NCBI GenBank assembly: GCA_016800925.1
Contig: JABCPU010000214.1
Span: forward strand, 1-64,000
DNA from: Suillus spraguei
Lineage: Eukaryota; Basidiomycota; Agaricomycetes; Boletales; Suillaceae
DNA: 64,000 nt
Direction: 5' to 3'
Positions 23,329-34,858 of the stretch are shown in pieces. Under the pieces are notes generated by a model. That model worked only from the letters and a program-made list of their open reading frames with translations, did not search any database and was not told where the DNA came from. The position numbers were made by a program, and so were the translations under genes. The stretch's first letter is position 1, and each line of letters starts with the position of its first letter.

Positions 23329-26300
23329 CTAAAGGGATGGGACCCACTCTCTGATGGTGTCATACAAGAACTTGTAGCTCCTAAGATTACCTTTCAAGCG
23401 ACGAATGTCAAGGCTGTACGTGTCTTTCAAACGATCTATGCGTGTCAATTCGATTGAGAAGCGAACTTCGTCCCCTGCGTCTTGGCTAGTGTCACCATAG
23501 ATTGCCTCGTGAGTGGCCGATTGTGAGTCGACCGGTGATGAAATCGTAGCACCAGTGTCATCGTCCATTGAAGCTTGAGATGGCGCCACGCCTGATACCT
23601 GGGAAGACTGCCTGCGCATAAGCAAGCCTTTGAGCATCCCTCCCGCCGATGACGAAGTCGATGGCACAGGTAATCCGCGCTTGTCAACCTTGTCATCGAG
23701 ATTAGAACAATCTGCGGTATAGACCTATTAAACTCACCCCATTGGATGCTGCAGACCCAACCATCGTGAACGCAGCCAACCCATTACCACTCCCACCAAA
23801 TCCTAAGCCAATAGCACTACTCTTCTTCCTCTTCGCACGAATACAGCGGTACTTATATTCGCTCTCCGCTTTGAGCTCAACGCCCATCCCCTCGAGCACC
23901 TGGCATACGTGTTTGATAACTTCGGGAGGAGGCCTGGTCGTAATAGTGGTCTGATCGACAGCACCATGGTGGATTCGCAAAACATCTTTTGGTGAGGATG
24001 CAGAAGAGAACATGCGTCCGGCTTTGCTGAACGAGAAGGACGCGTCTTGCGCGGGATGTGATCTGGATAGGTCCGCATTTCTGATGCCTACTCTCGAAGT
24101 AGGACTCGGCGAGGAATACTCTGTCCTACGAGAGGCAGACATTTCGGGGGAGTCGTCTGGCACGTCCCTGCCAGCCTTGGCGCTGCTCTTCCTCCGGAAC
24201 CACTGCATGACGTTCCGTGCCTTCGTCGTTGAAGCTGCCATATCGCCAGTGGGTCCGTCCTGCATCTTGCCCAGGGTGGGGAACACAGCTGTTTGCTTCT
24301 GAGGCGAGGTAACAGCAGAAGAAGGAACGCTCTTCTCGTTGTCCCTAACCGGTGTGTCACTGGTAGGCGTCTTCTTCGAGAGTGATTTGATTGAGCGACT
24401 GAAGGGCTCGACCATAACGGTAAGGGTGTTCCGCCGGTTCTTTTTGCTTGCCTCGGCATCAGTGATGCCGTTGGATCCCCCTGGACTGAGGAGCGAAGAC
24501 TTGGACTGAGAAACTGGAACATTGCTGACGCTGGTCTGTGTTGAACCTCTCCTCTCCTCTACGATAGAGGATGCCCCAGCTGCAGAGCTCTCCGACGGCA
24601 CACGGGATGTGGATCCATTGGCTGCGGCTTGCTCGCCGTTTGTACCAAAAATCTTGCCCAAACCGAACTTGTCGATGGAGAGGCCTTTTCGGTGGCGGCT
24701 AGAGCCAGAGCCCGTTGAGCTGGTACCATTGCCTGTGTTAACAGACCGAAACGACTTGTCTTCCGTAGACATAGGGGGACTTGCTGGAGAAACCGAGACG
24801 GTGGGTGTCCGATTTTGCGCAGCACGTAAGGTCGAGGAAGACAGCTGAGACGGTTGGTTTCGTGAGGAAGGAGTACTGGATGCAGGAGGGGCAGGAAGTG
24901 GTCTTGTATTTGCATTGAAGGAAGAGTCGTGGCTGGACTTTTGCTTTGCCGGAGTACTAATGTTCTGGGTGGAAAGGATGCGATCTGAGTTACCCGTCTG
25001 TGAGCTGTCCTTCTTGGTGATAGATTGACTGAAGTTTGGAGCAAGCTCTGCCACTGGAGCACTGTGGTCGGCATACTCGACCTGAATTGTATGTCTATCG
25101 ATCGTGCCCTTCTTCTTTGCGGGATCTGGTTGAGCAGATGACGGAGGACCGTTGCGCGAAGATTGGGCTCCCAGAGAGTTCCCTTCTCTACTGCTTCTTC
25201 CAGCCGACGGCGCGTCGTCAGGCTTGGAAATGGTAACAGGAATATGAACAGCGTGCGAAGACGGCGCGAAGGGATCATCATCATTGGACGATTGTACTGC
25301 CTTCGGCATAACGATGGCAGAAACTGCACCTTTCCGGGAAGCGGAAACGGCATTGGCGGGAGAAGACGAAGAGTAAATGGACTGGTCTACTGAACTGTCG
25401 TAAATCAGCTCTGGCTGTCCAGAAGGGTGATCTCTGTATGAGTGGCTCCTTGGCGGTGGAGCGGAGGTGACAGCGCTGTTTAAGATGCCTTCAACCCGTG
25501 CACTCTGCGTACGTGACACCTTGGCAGGATCTTTGGCTGCAGCCGCCGCCGCCGCCTGCCTCATCTGCCTTTGGTATGCCAGTCTCCTCTGTTGGTGCTG
25601 TTCCATTGCAACGTGCTCAAGGTCATCCACGGTCTTCTCGAAGAGGTAGGCATATGTTGATAGCCACGGATGTGCCATGATGGACCGCAGATCAGCACGC
25701 CGCGTGGGATCAGGCACCAGCATCATAGAGAGGAGATCTCTGGCTTCCGCGGAGACGTAGTCGGGAAAAGAGAGGGGTGTGTTGACAATATATTTGTATA
25801 ACAGATTAATGTTATCGCCATCAGGGTTAGCAGGGTCATCGTCAAAAGGAAGATATCCTGCGAGCATGGCATACAATATGACGCCACATGACCAGATGTC
25901 GACGGCAGAACCGACATAAAGCCCTTCCGAGATCACCAACTCTGGAGCGGCATAACAAGGTGAACCACAGCTCGTCTGCATGAGGTCATCTGCGCGGTGC
26001 TCGAAGCGATTGGCGAATCCAAAATCAGTGATAATGACATTACGGTGGCGATCGAGAAGTAAATTTTCAAGCTTGAGGTCGCGGTGAACGATCTTCTTTT
26101 GGTGGATGTACCATACGCCCGAAATTAGCTGAGAAAAGAGCTTGGCAGCATCTTTCTCTTTTAGATACCGATGGGCTAGAATATGATCAAAGAGCTCGCC
26201 ACCGGAGGCGTACTCGAGAATTATGCCAATATATTTGTCCGTTTCGATTACGTCGTATAACCGAACAATATTGGGATGCTTAAGGGTCTGTGGATCGACG

Positions 26301-26784
26301 GTTATCGGCATCATGGACTTGGATCTGGAATGTATGAAGTTCTTACCCGGAGAACTTCAATTTCACGTTCCACCTTGGACATCCGCACAGAGGTGTCTAT
26401 GTTGCCTCGCCGTATAAGCTTGACAGCGACTTCTTCTCCCCATTGACTGTGTAGCCCCAGCTTCACTTTCCCGAACTCTCCTTCGCCAACAGTTTGAAGT
26501 AAAATATAGGGCCCAAACTTGGGAATCGTGCGCCTGGGGTGGGCTGCAGTATATGCCACAGCAGCTGGGTGCGAGTAAACGTCGCGATAAGCGGGCTGAT
26601 CTTCAGCTTGCTGTTGCAGTTGCTGCTGCGAAGAGACTACTTGGTGTGATGCTCTTTGTCTCCGTGACGTGGACTGTGACGTGGTTACAGGTGATGGCTG
26701 CACCGACACAGACACAGTACGCGAAGCGCCATGGTGTCGAGAAGGACCTGCATAAGAGTTGTCCGGGATTTGAAGACTGTCCAT
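23329..26784 (-). CDS. KIN4: KIN4-like serine/threonine protein kinase (1115 aa)
   Basis: Three exons, 26784-26347, 26287-23738 and 23688-23329, with GT-AG introns of 59 and 49 bp and frame kept throughout. A Ser/Gln-rich N-terminus precedes a kinase domain at residues ~75-340. It has the Gly loop G-E-G-E-F-G-K-V, catalytic Lys in V-A-V-K, H-R-D-L-K-L-E-N, D-F-G, a Thr/Ser-containing activation segment and Y-A-A-P-E. A Gln-rich and Ala-rich stretch follows, then ~600 residues of Ser/Pro/Thr-rich disorder. Near residues ~960-1115 two pieces look like a KA1-type C-terminal domain ending in a predicted helix. The F-G-P-Y-I-L-L-Q-T-V-G-E-G-E-F-G start resembles yeast Kin4/Frk1, which act at the spindle position checkpoint; the KIN1/SNF1-related groups are the alternative. 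Confidence 0.85.
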
Positions 26785-27458
26785 GCGAGCGAAGATAAAC
26801 TAGTGAAGCTCAGAGTCAGACTTTGTAAATAGTTCGACCCGAAAACTGGCAGCTGTTTACGGGTACATATAAAAACAAGCAGCCGCGTGGGGATTGCTGA
26901 ACTGCCCTAACATAACTAAAAGGGTAAAGTAGGAAGACTTACAGCTTCTCTTATACCCACTCCTGATAGTATGTACTGCGGCTCAGATCTTGAGTTTTAG
27001 CCAGCAGTTACGAAGGATAACTGGATGGGTGATAGATGCAAAGAATGTTGATATTCGAAGACTTGAAATGAGAAGACCACGCGCGACGGCGTGGGAGATG
27101 ATGGCACACCTGGCATTCCGTTGATCGTCAATTTACTATCCTAAGTGAAAACTAATTTGAACGAATTGCTCACCGTCCGCTGGAATCTGGGGTATTCTGC
27201 TGCTACTTTTGCGCCGTATGAAAACAGCGGAAACAGGCAAAGAACCGAGAACGCCGTTCACAGCTTACTACTGTGGACAGACCTGCGGTTGGCGGTTGTT
27301 CAACTTTTCCAACACCGCACCGGAATCTCGGCATCTCGTCATGAGGGTAAGATCATCCTTGTATTTTGGTGAAATTGGTGAATGATATGTATGAATCTCG
27401 CTGTTTCAACTTCTTGTGGTGGCCACCGCTCTCCATATGAAACTTCTCAACAGCTTCA
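26785..27458. other. Kinase upstream region
   Basis: No gene supported. 26785-27100 should carry the kinase promoter and 5' leader (read on the minus strand). 27120-27440 shows a short plus-strand ORF without any family signature, probably chance. Confidence 0.4.
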
Positions 27459-29406
27459 TCAAACGCTCAATTCCACTTTACCACCGTCCGCGACTGCTAC
27501 TTTCAGCTCCTCCTCATCTAATGCTGGTTGAACCCACTCCTTTAGGAACTTGTCCACCTGCTCTGGTGCGCGCCCGATAAAAGTTTGCGGGTCCAACAAT
27601 TGCTCTAGTTCCTCGTGAATAGGACTAAAATACGGGTCATTTCGCACACGTGCGATGAGATCATTCTCGAGACCAAGGTTCTTCACTTGGTGTGCTGCTT
27701 CGTGGGAGAGGACCTAGAATCATGAAAGTATCAGTGTGGTTACCACAACAGCGATATTAGAGGTCATTTACTCTGATCTTCTCATGAGCTTCTTGCCTAT
27801 CGCCCCCCTTCTTGACGATAGACATGATAATATTTTCAGTTGCCATGAACGGAAGTTCTTGTGTAATCCGACGCGCGATAACCATTGGGTACACAACGAG
27901 ACCCTCACAGACATTTTGCAGGGTCGAAAGAACTATATCGGCGGTTAAGAATGCCTCAGGAAGAGTTATCCTTCGGTTTGCACTTATGATCATCATGTCA
28001 GTATGCAACCAACAAACCCCTGATGATCGGGCATTACCTGTCATCGAGCGTCCGCTCAAACCACTGTACACTAGAGGTCATAAGTGCATTTTGATGCAGG
28101 ACCATCAGGTGCCTCGAGAGACTGCACACACGCTCTGAGCGCATCGGGTTCCGCTTGTACGCCATTGCCGATGACCCTATCTGTGTTGACTCAAAGGGTT
28201 CTTCCACTTCCTAACAGATAATTGTCAATCACAGTCAAATCGCGTCAGCAAAATATAAGACCACCTTGAGGTTCGCTAGCAACCGCAAATCTGTCGCGAT
28301 CTTGTGGGCTGTGGCGCCGAGAGACGCGAGAGGGGCAAGGACGTCAATATCTATTTTCCTCGAATATGTCTGTGAGGTAACAGGATACGCATAGTCGAAC
28401 CCGCTGAGTTTTGTCACAAGTTTGTCCAGCTCTTCGACCTTGTCGTGGTCGCCATCAAATAAAGTCAAGAAGCTGGCTTGTGTCCCCGTGGTACCTTTCA
28501 CCCCACGGAATCCGATGTCGTTACGCGCCCGTGTAATATTCCTCAAATCCCATAGAAGCTCCTGCATGCGTAATACGCGTTGAGTTTCATCCAAGATTTT
28601 AATGTATTAGGCCTTGCACCTGGATCCACAGAGTGGCACGTTTGCCCACAGTTGTAAGCTGAGCTGGTTGGAAATGCGTGAATCCAAGCGTAGGCAGTGC
28701 CCTATATTGGGCAGCAAAAGCCGAGAGTCGTGAGATCACAACTGCAAGTGATTTGAGAAGGAATGTCAAGCCAGTGCGGATGAAAATCAAGTCCGCATTA
28801 CTAATATCGAGTATCAGCCCCAGTCACAGCGGATATGAAATTCCGAAACTTACTCTGTCACGTAGCACGACGTTGCACCAAGGCTGAAATGAACACACAT
28901 TTAGTAAAGGACCGAAAAGGACAGTAACATGACATGCTGGATGATACCTGCGGCAGCAGGTGCGACATGTCCGAACGTATGAACATGCGCCATGACATCG
29001 TGGCGACGCTTCTTTTCCTCTTTCGCAGCGATATCAAATTGCTCTGGAGTAAGGTCCTGTCCGCATTGAAAGTGAGGCACGTAATAGTGCAATACCAATC
29101 TATTCACTCACCAAATTACTCTTCATCTGTTCGAGTGCCTCATCTGGGATAGGAAGCCCAAGCTGCTTTTCAGCAATCGCAAGATTGAGCCATAGCTCTC
29201 TCCATGTTTTGAACCGATTCTTTTTCATCAAGTTAAGTAAGAGCCGCGATAAACGAACGATGCGATCACATACAGCCGGAGAGAAGAGATGGGCCATTTC
29301 CTTGCTGGCATATCGGCTATCGCAGATATGGATCAGGACGGAAATTGAATGAGTGAAGAGTGAAATACCTGGAAAGAGGAGTCTGATAAGTTTCGTACGC
29401 CTCCAT
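27459..29406 (-). CDS. ADE13: Adenylosuccinate lyase
   Basis: A cytosolic homotetrameric enzyme that cleaves SAICAR to AICAR and adenylosuccinate to AMP, releasing fumarate, in purine synthesis. About eight GT-AG-joined exons give a ~480-residue protein, the family length. The start at 29406 encodes [11 protein letters not shown], then R-Y-A-S-K-E-M. The helix with H-T-F-G-H-V-A-P holds an active-site His region. G-F-T-H-F-Q-P-A-Q carries the conserved substrate-binding T-H-x-Q-P-A block. The fumarate lyase signature [10 protein letters not shown] lies near 28190. The C-terminus is complete, ending at 27459. The signature has Ala where the usual residue after Met is Pro; the family pattern allows any residue there. 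Confidence 0.93.
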
Positions 29407-29622
29407 AGCTTAAGCAGTGCAGGCGTCTGAGTTGGCGGTTAGATTTTTGTGATGATCAAGATTAAGGATTTTAGACGTGGCCACGTGATTTCAGAAGATC
29501 TTGCCAAACAACACCTAATCTCCCGACATACGGTGGTGGAGCTTGTAATGAAGTTAATCAATTTGACAAAAATAATAATAACATCCTGTATGGTATACAC
29601 TACGTAAATATGTAAATGGCTA

Positions 29623-30668
29623 CTAATCTTCCAACCATCCAACAAGAGCAAAGGCTGCTGCAGCAGCGGTACCACCAACTAGTAGAGTGCTAACTGCTCC
29701 CCATATGTAGCCTCCGGCACCCTGCCCAGCACCCGTAACACGAGCTTTCACAGCCCCGAATATCAACAAGACAATGCCTGTGACAATACAAGAGTATACG
29801 AGCGCCACATGCGCTTGCGGAACAAAGAAGTACGGAATAAGGGGAATGATTCCGCCAACCAAGTACCCAAGGCCAATTGTCATAGCCGAAATGTATACTC
29901 GACGCTTCGAGATTTCCTCTAAAAAATGATGAACATGAGCGGCATTTATAAATGAGACAATACACACCCATTCCCTCTCCAAATTTGAGCAAAAACGGTG
30001 TGAGACCGACTTGATTCTTCCACCTCAGGAACTGCGCTTCTTCGTCTGACGGTGAACTAACTTCTGGGTCGAATTCCGCATCTCTGAGGCATTTGGCAAC
30101 CGCCTGGCATGTCTTCTCATCGACACCTACAGGACCAAGTACAGCACATACTTCCCTTTCCATCTCTCCCATGCAGCTCCGTTGCACCCGTGCTGATGTG
30201 TGGCGTCGCAGGAAACGGTAATGATCCCGCTCTGCCGAAGATGCTAAGAATCCACCAATGCCCATAGAAATAGCACCAGCAATGAGTTCAGCTATACCAC
30301 CGGCGACGACTAATCTTGAGGTACCCAAAGATGAAAGACCTGCTGCCAGAGCGAAGGGAACTGTCAAGCCGTCTGAAAGTCCTATGACACTACAAATCTC
30401 AATTTTCCGTCTGATATTATGAAACAGAGATAATTACTTACACATCGCGAACGATATCGGGATCGATGAGCGTGCGGTTGTCGTCGTCTTTCAGGTCTTT
30501 GCAGCAGATACCGTCCTGACGATCGTGTCTATCACATCTCGCTACCATTGGTGGAGTAAGTGTTCCACTAGCGTCCAAAGGCCATACTGGTGGCTTAGTG
30601 TTCATGTTTCCTTCTCTGTTTGGCAAGGAAACAGCAACTGTGCCATCCGAATTAGATTCTGAAGCCAT
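29623..30668 (-). CDS. CCC1: CCC1/VIT1-type vacuolar iron/manganese transporter (314 aa)
   Basis: Exons 30668-30442, 30389-29968 and 29918-29623 are joined by GT-AG introns of 52 and 49 bp, and the total is exactly 315 codons with stop. After a hydrophilic ~75-residue N-terminus comes V-I-G-L-S-D-G-L-T-V-P-F, the family's first helix with its metal-site Asp. A Gly/Ala-rich second helix leads to the cytosolic loop of charged helices with E-R-D-H-Y. Three C-terminal helices include the conserved Y-L-V-G-G-I-I-P-L-I-P-Y. The family exchanges Fe2+ or Mn2+ for protons into the vacuole. It starts 217 bp upstream of the adenylosuccinate lyase start, on the same strand; no shared function is implied. 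Confidence 0.9.
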
Positions 30669-32466
30669 ATGTACCAGGAGATGAAGTGAACGGGGTATTT
30701 TGCGAGATTATATAATGTCTGCTAAACCAATTTGATATCGTCATCGTTCGGCCAGTCCCTGACTCCCACGACTAGGCGGAGGGTAGTCAGATCCCGAATT
30801 ACTGCGGGCGATATCTGATTCCTTGTCCTTCAATCAGGTGAGAGGCAATTGTCATTATATAAATACTTGCACTGGAGTCTGGTAGTGTCGCCAAGCCGCA
30901 GTTAATCCTTATCTACCTGGCTCCAAAGGTCCAGTTTACTGAACTGACCTGGTAGGTAGACTTCCTGATTCAGAATCCTTACTATAAAGTATGCACCGCC
31001 AATATCCGAATGGTGATTGGTGCATGAAGGATACAACAGCCTGAGGTCCTGACAACTGTTGGCGATTCAGCAATCGCGTCGCTGCACTGGCGGCTCGATT
31101 TCCTACCCGAGCGAGTTATGGAGGTCAGGGAGGTGCAGGGTATCCATATCTTGCGGCATGCTCGTCAGGTGAGTGTTTGTGTTTCCGTATTTCGTGACTG
31201 GAATGGAGCTGTAGTGCACCCACAGTTTACTTTTTCGAACTGTCCTTTGGTCCAGAGGGTCACTTGCATTGGTACTTTCATCCCTCCGCAATATCCGCGT
31301 GTTGCAGGACTGAAACTTGAATCTAACATAGCCTGGCCAATCACAACCTGTTTATTTGAACACCGTGACGCAGATATCGAGGTTAGATCATATTGTGTCC
31401 GATATATGCCCCGTATCATCCTCCGGGCGGCAATTTTGTCGAGTTTACCTCTTTTGGGAATAGCAATCGCAAGACATTACGGTGCTGAACCCGTGTTGCG
31501 CGTAAATTCATACTCTTGCCCATGACATAACTCTTCCGTTCATCTAGTGTTTAAAGTTAAACGTTAAATGCCAACTACGGATTACATGCTTGCGGAGACA
31601 GTGCAGCACCAACTTAATTAGGAGTATAAGCAATACCTGAGGCCTGAGGCAGATGTGACGGTCCCGTGGCTACTTCGCGGCCCGAAAACCTATATGGTCC
31701 GAAACACATTTCCTGCCCTTCGTTCAACTCGATCCCTCCAGCCTGACCGATGGGTCCGCTACAAGGCTCGGTGTCGTCACCACGTTCAAACGAATAATGC
31801 GTCTCTACTTGTCATTGACTGGGCACCAGTCGGTAATACGGTACTTCGAGCCAGAATATATTAATGGACGCACCGCGAGGCTGTGTAGTTGCTGTATGCT
31901 GGCAGTCTTTTATATCCGAGCCAGTCGGAAACTATGAGCTGTAATCTGTTTCGGGGGGCGTCTGCTACGATTATCATTATTGCGAGGCTACGGGGTCACC
32001 TACCGGGTAGAAGGTTGGAGACATTCTACCCAACATCCATAAGTATTTTGGCAGAAGTGGTTTGTTCTGTCAAAGGAGCAGACATGCCGCGATGCCGCGC
32101 TTGCAATCCAGTGACGATCGTTTGTTCTATACAGAACCTATAGAACGTAATTTCCAGAAAAGTCGTTTAGAACATGAAATTCTTGGCACAGCGGCAGTAC
32201 TAGTGGCAACACAGTTAAATGTTCTTCCAACGGCGCAGCATTTTAACGACTGCCCTCCTGCCAGCCGCCATTGCTGTGTACTATGAGTGCGTTCGGAAGT
32301 TATCAGCCGTAAATTTTGCTCATCCTTGCCATCACGGACAGGTTCACTACACGACGGGCCTACAGAAGTGGCTCATTCCACTGCAAGTAACTTTCATGCG
32401 CCCAATGCTGTGGAGGAAACATTCCCGCTTACCCAAAGACCATCCGCACCTGCCAATCGACCACGC
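30669..32466. other. Intergenic region, divergent promoters and unexplained ORF pieces
   Basis: Holds the upstream regions of CCC1 (minus strand) and of the Ca2+/H+ exchanger (plus strand). A plus-strand frame at 31118-31525 with possible splice sites (GTGAGTG at 31170, CACAG at ~31225) encodes Arg-rich, then hydrophobic sequence that I do not recognise. In-frame codons without a stop run back from the exchanger's ATG at 32467 to 32287, so part of its N-terminus could come from an upstream exon here. Confidence 0.35.
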
Positions 32467-34858
32467 ATGAGTATTTCAGGCAGCAAACCTCAAAAGAAAC
32501 CCCTCAGTTGGTCGGCCAAGTTCAGAAGAGCTGCAACTCTAATGGCGCAACCGAAAAAACCGATAGCCAAAGCCCCCACCGCGTGGAGAAGCGTTCAAGC
32601 GATTGTTTTTGCTTCATGTAGAATGTCTGGTTTGCAATCAATGGGCTGCGTTGATGTTGTCTTCTAGGGCTAAATGTCTTGCTGGTCTTTATCCCGATAT
32701 CTGTATGTCACTTTCTGTCTTAGCTTGGACCATCTAACACATGACATTCGAAAGTGGGCCATGAACTTTGCTCTACCCGATCAGTACACTCTCATATTTG
32801 TTTGTAAGTACACAGTTTCTTCACTGCCGCCTACTCACAGATAGCTTCAGTTGCATTTCTGGCTATCATACCACTAGCCAAGGTAACAGAGATCCATTTT
32901 TCGCTATTGTTGATGTTTGATGTACTCCAGCTTCTCGCGTTCGCGACTGACGAGCTGTCACTACGAGTCGGACAACTTAGCGGGTCTTCTCAACGCTACA
33001 TTAGTTAGTGATTTATGTATTGGTCCTTTATCCCGCTGATATTTGACGGCTCATAGGGAAATGCGTCAGTAAGCTTTTACTCGGTCGACCACTTTCTTAT
33101 TTTGTTTCCTTTACGCACAGCGTCGAACTTATTGTATCAGTGCGTTGTGCTAGCCTACAGCAGCTGTATGATGACCAACTGACTCATCTTAGATCATCGC
33201 TCTCGCAAAGTGTCAGCTTACAATCGTTCAGTCGTCCTGTATGTGTCCCACAGCTTTACTCCGTTGGAGCTTCCCTTGACCATGACACGTGTTATTTCAT
33301 ACAGTGGTGGGTTCTATCCTGAGCAATCTCTGTAAGCCTCAAGTCTTAAGCTTACTGTAACGAAATAATTTAATGAGTACTATAGTACTGGTACTGGGAA
33401 TGTGTTTTTTTGCCGGTGGTCTCCGCTTCTCGGAGCAGGGATTTGGTCAAAGTACGCTTGTTTCAAGTCAGTCCAATTGTTGATGCTTATATCTGGCTTA
33501 GGTGCCGTGCAACTTAATTCGTCGTTGCTCACAATCAGCGTTATTGCTGTTCTGTTGCCTGGGGCTTTTCACATGGCTCTACAGGGTCAACCAGAATATG
33601 ACGAATCGTCGACTGATTACAAGATATTGAAAACTAGCCATGGCGTACGTGGATTATTTTTTGTAATATATTGGTCTTACGTTTTTCGTATAGGTTGCAA
33701 TTATTCTCCTTTTCAGTATGTCAACAAACCGATTTCTTGGCAGTTGATTCAACCCATTCCAATCATTCAGTTTACGCATCATATCTGGTTTTCCAGTTAT
33801 TTTCGCACAAAGCCCTTTATGATGATGACAATGAAGATATGCAACCAACCAAAGAGTACACGGGCCAGAATCCATTTCGGTTACACAGGACACACAGGGA
33901 TATTACGGACGGTGAAACAGTGCCTTTCCCGAGTTCGACACCTGAAGGAGAGGCAGCCACAACGTTGTCCCACCCCGCAGATGTCAACCGTGACGTGGAA
34001 CCTGCAGCCCATTTCATAGCGTCAGTGGAGACTGTGACTCCTGAGCAACCACTGATGAGCCTCACCGTGTGCCTTTGTCTTTTGCTTGTCGTAACTGTGG
34101 TACGTGCTTGCTGTGGTAGTCGCACGAAGTGTCAAATTTTCTTCGCTTTAGTTGGTCGCTGTCACCGCAGAGTTTCTCGTTGACTCAATCGATGGCTTGA
34201 CTGCATCTGGGGCGATCAGCAAAGAGTTTGTTGGTGTTATTTTGCTCCCAATCGTCGGTAATGCAGCGGAGCATGTCACTGCAGTTACAGTATCGGTCAA
34301 GGATAAACTGACTTTAAGCTTGGGCGTTGCTGTGGGTTCGAGTATTGTGAGTTCACTCCTACAGAAATGGCTTCCATGGCGACTCACTGTTTTCAGCAAA
34401 TTGCGCTCTTTGTGATTCCGTGCGTCTTGCTCTTGTCCATTTCTACGTAGTATTTACTCAGATGGTTTCAGATTCATCATCACACTTGGCTGGATCATGA
34501 ACAAGCCATTGACACTTCTCTTTGACCCGCTGGAATCCATTGTATTGTTCCTTTCTGGTGCGTTGATGCACTCATGCGGGAAAACGTACTAATCGGAAGG
34601 TGTAAATAGTTATCACTGTCAATTACGTTGTGCAGGACGGCAAGTCAAACTGGTTGGAAGGAATGATTCTCATGTGTAAGTTTCTGTGGTATTTTTGGGT
34701 GCGTTTCACACTCAAAACGCTCTCTAGGCTTGTACATGATTTTGGCTGTAACATTTTGGTATTATCCCGGTAAGTCCCTCGTCGGTGTAATTGAAGACGG
34801 CCCCAGATATTGAATAGTAATCTCGCTAGGTACTCAAGGGATCTTCCCAAATTGTTAG
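32467..34858 (+). CDS. VCX1: Vacuolar Ca2+/H+ exchanger (CAX family) with an apparent 2-nt frameshift
   Basis: About 15 short exons with GT-AG introns encode a CAX antiporter that loads the vacuole with Ca2+ using the proton gradient. In order: a basic N-terminus; W-L-N-V-L-L-V-F-I-P; L-A-F-A-T-D-E-L-S; the first ion-filter repeat G-N-A-V-E-L-I-V; L-V-G-S-I-L-S-N; G-M-C-F-F-A-G-G; an acidic hydrophilic loop at about 33800-34030; the second repeat G-N-A-A-E-H-V-T-A-V; and L-F-D-P-L-E-S-I. It ends at P-G-T-Q-G-I-F-P-N-C. Both selectivity repeats carry their Glu. At ~32974, where the family has G-Q-T-L-A-G, two bases appear to be missing; read literally, the protein would stop after ~105 residues. 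It is a recent pseudogene or a sequencing error. The start may lie further upstream. Confidence 0.75.

Noticed and set aside
24559..25353. 264-codon open frame on the minus strand inside the kinase gene
   Set aside because: It is an alternative frame of the Ser/Pro-rich disordered part of the kinase exon, which has a strong reading of its own.
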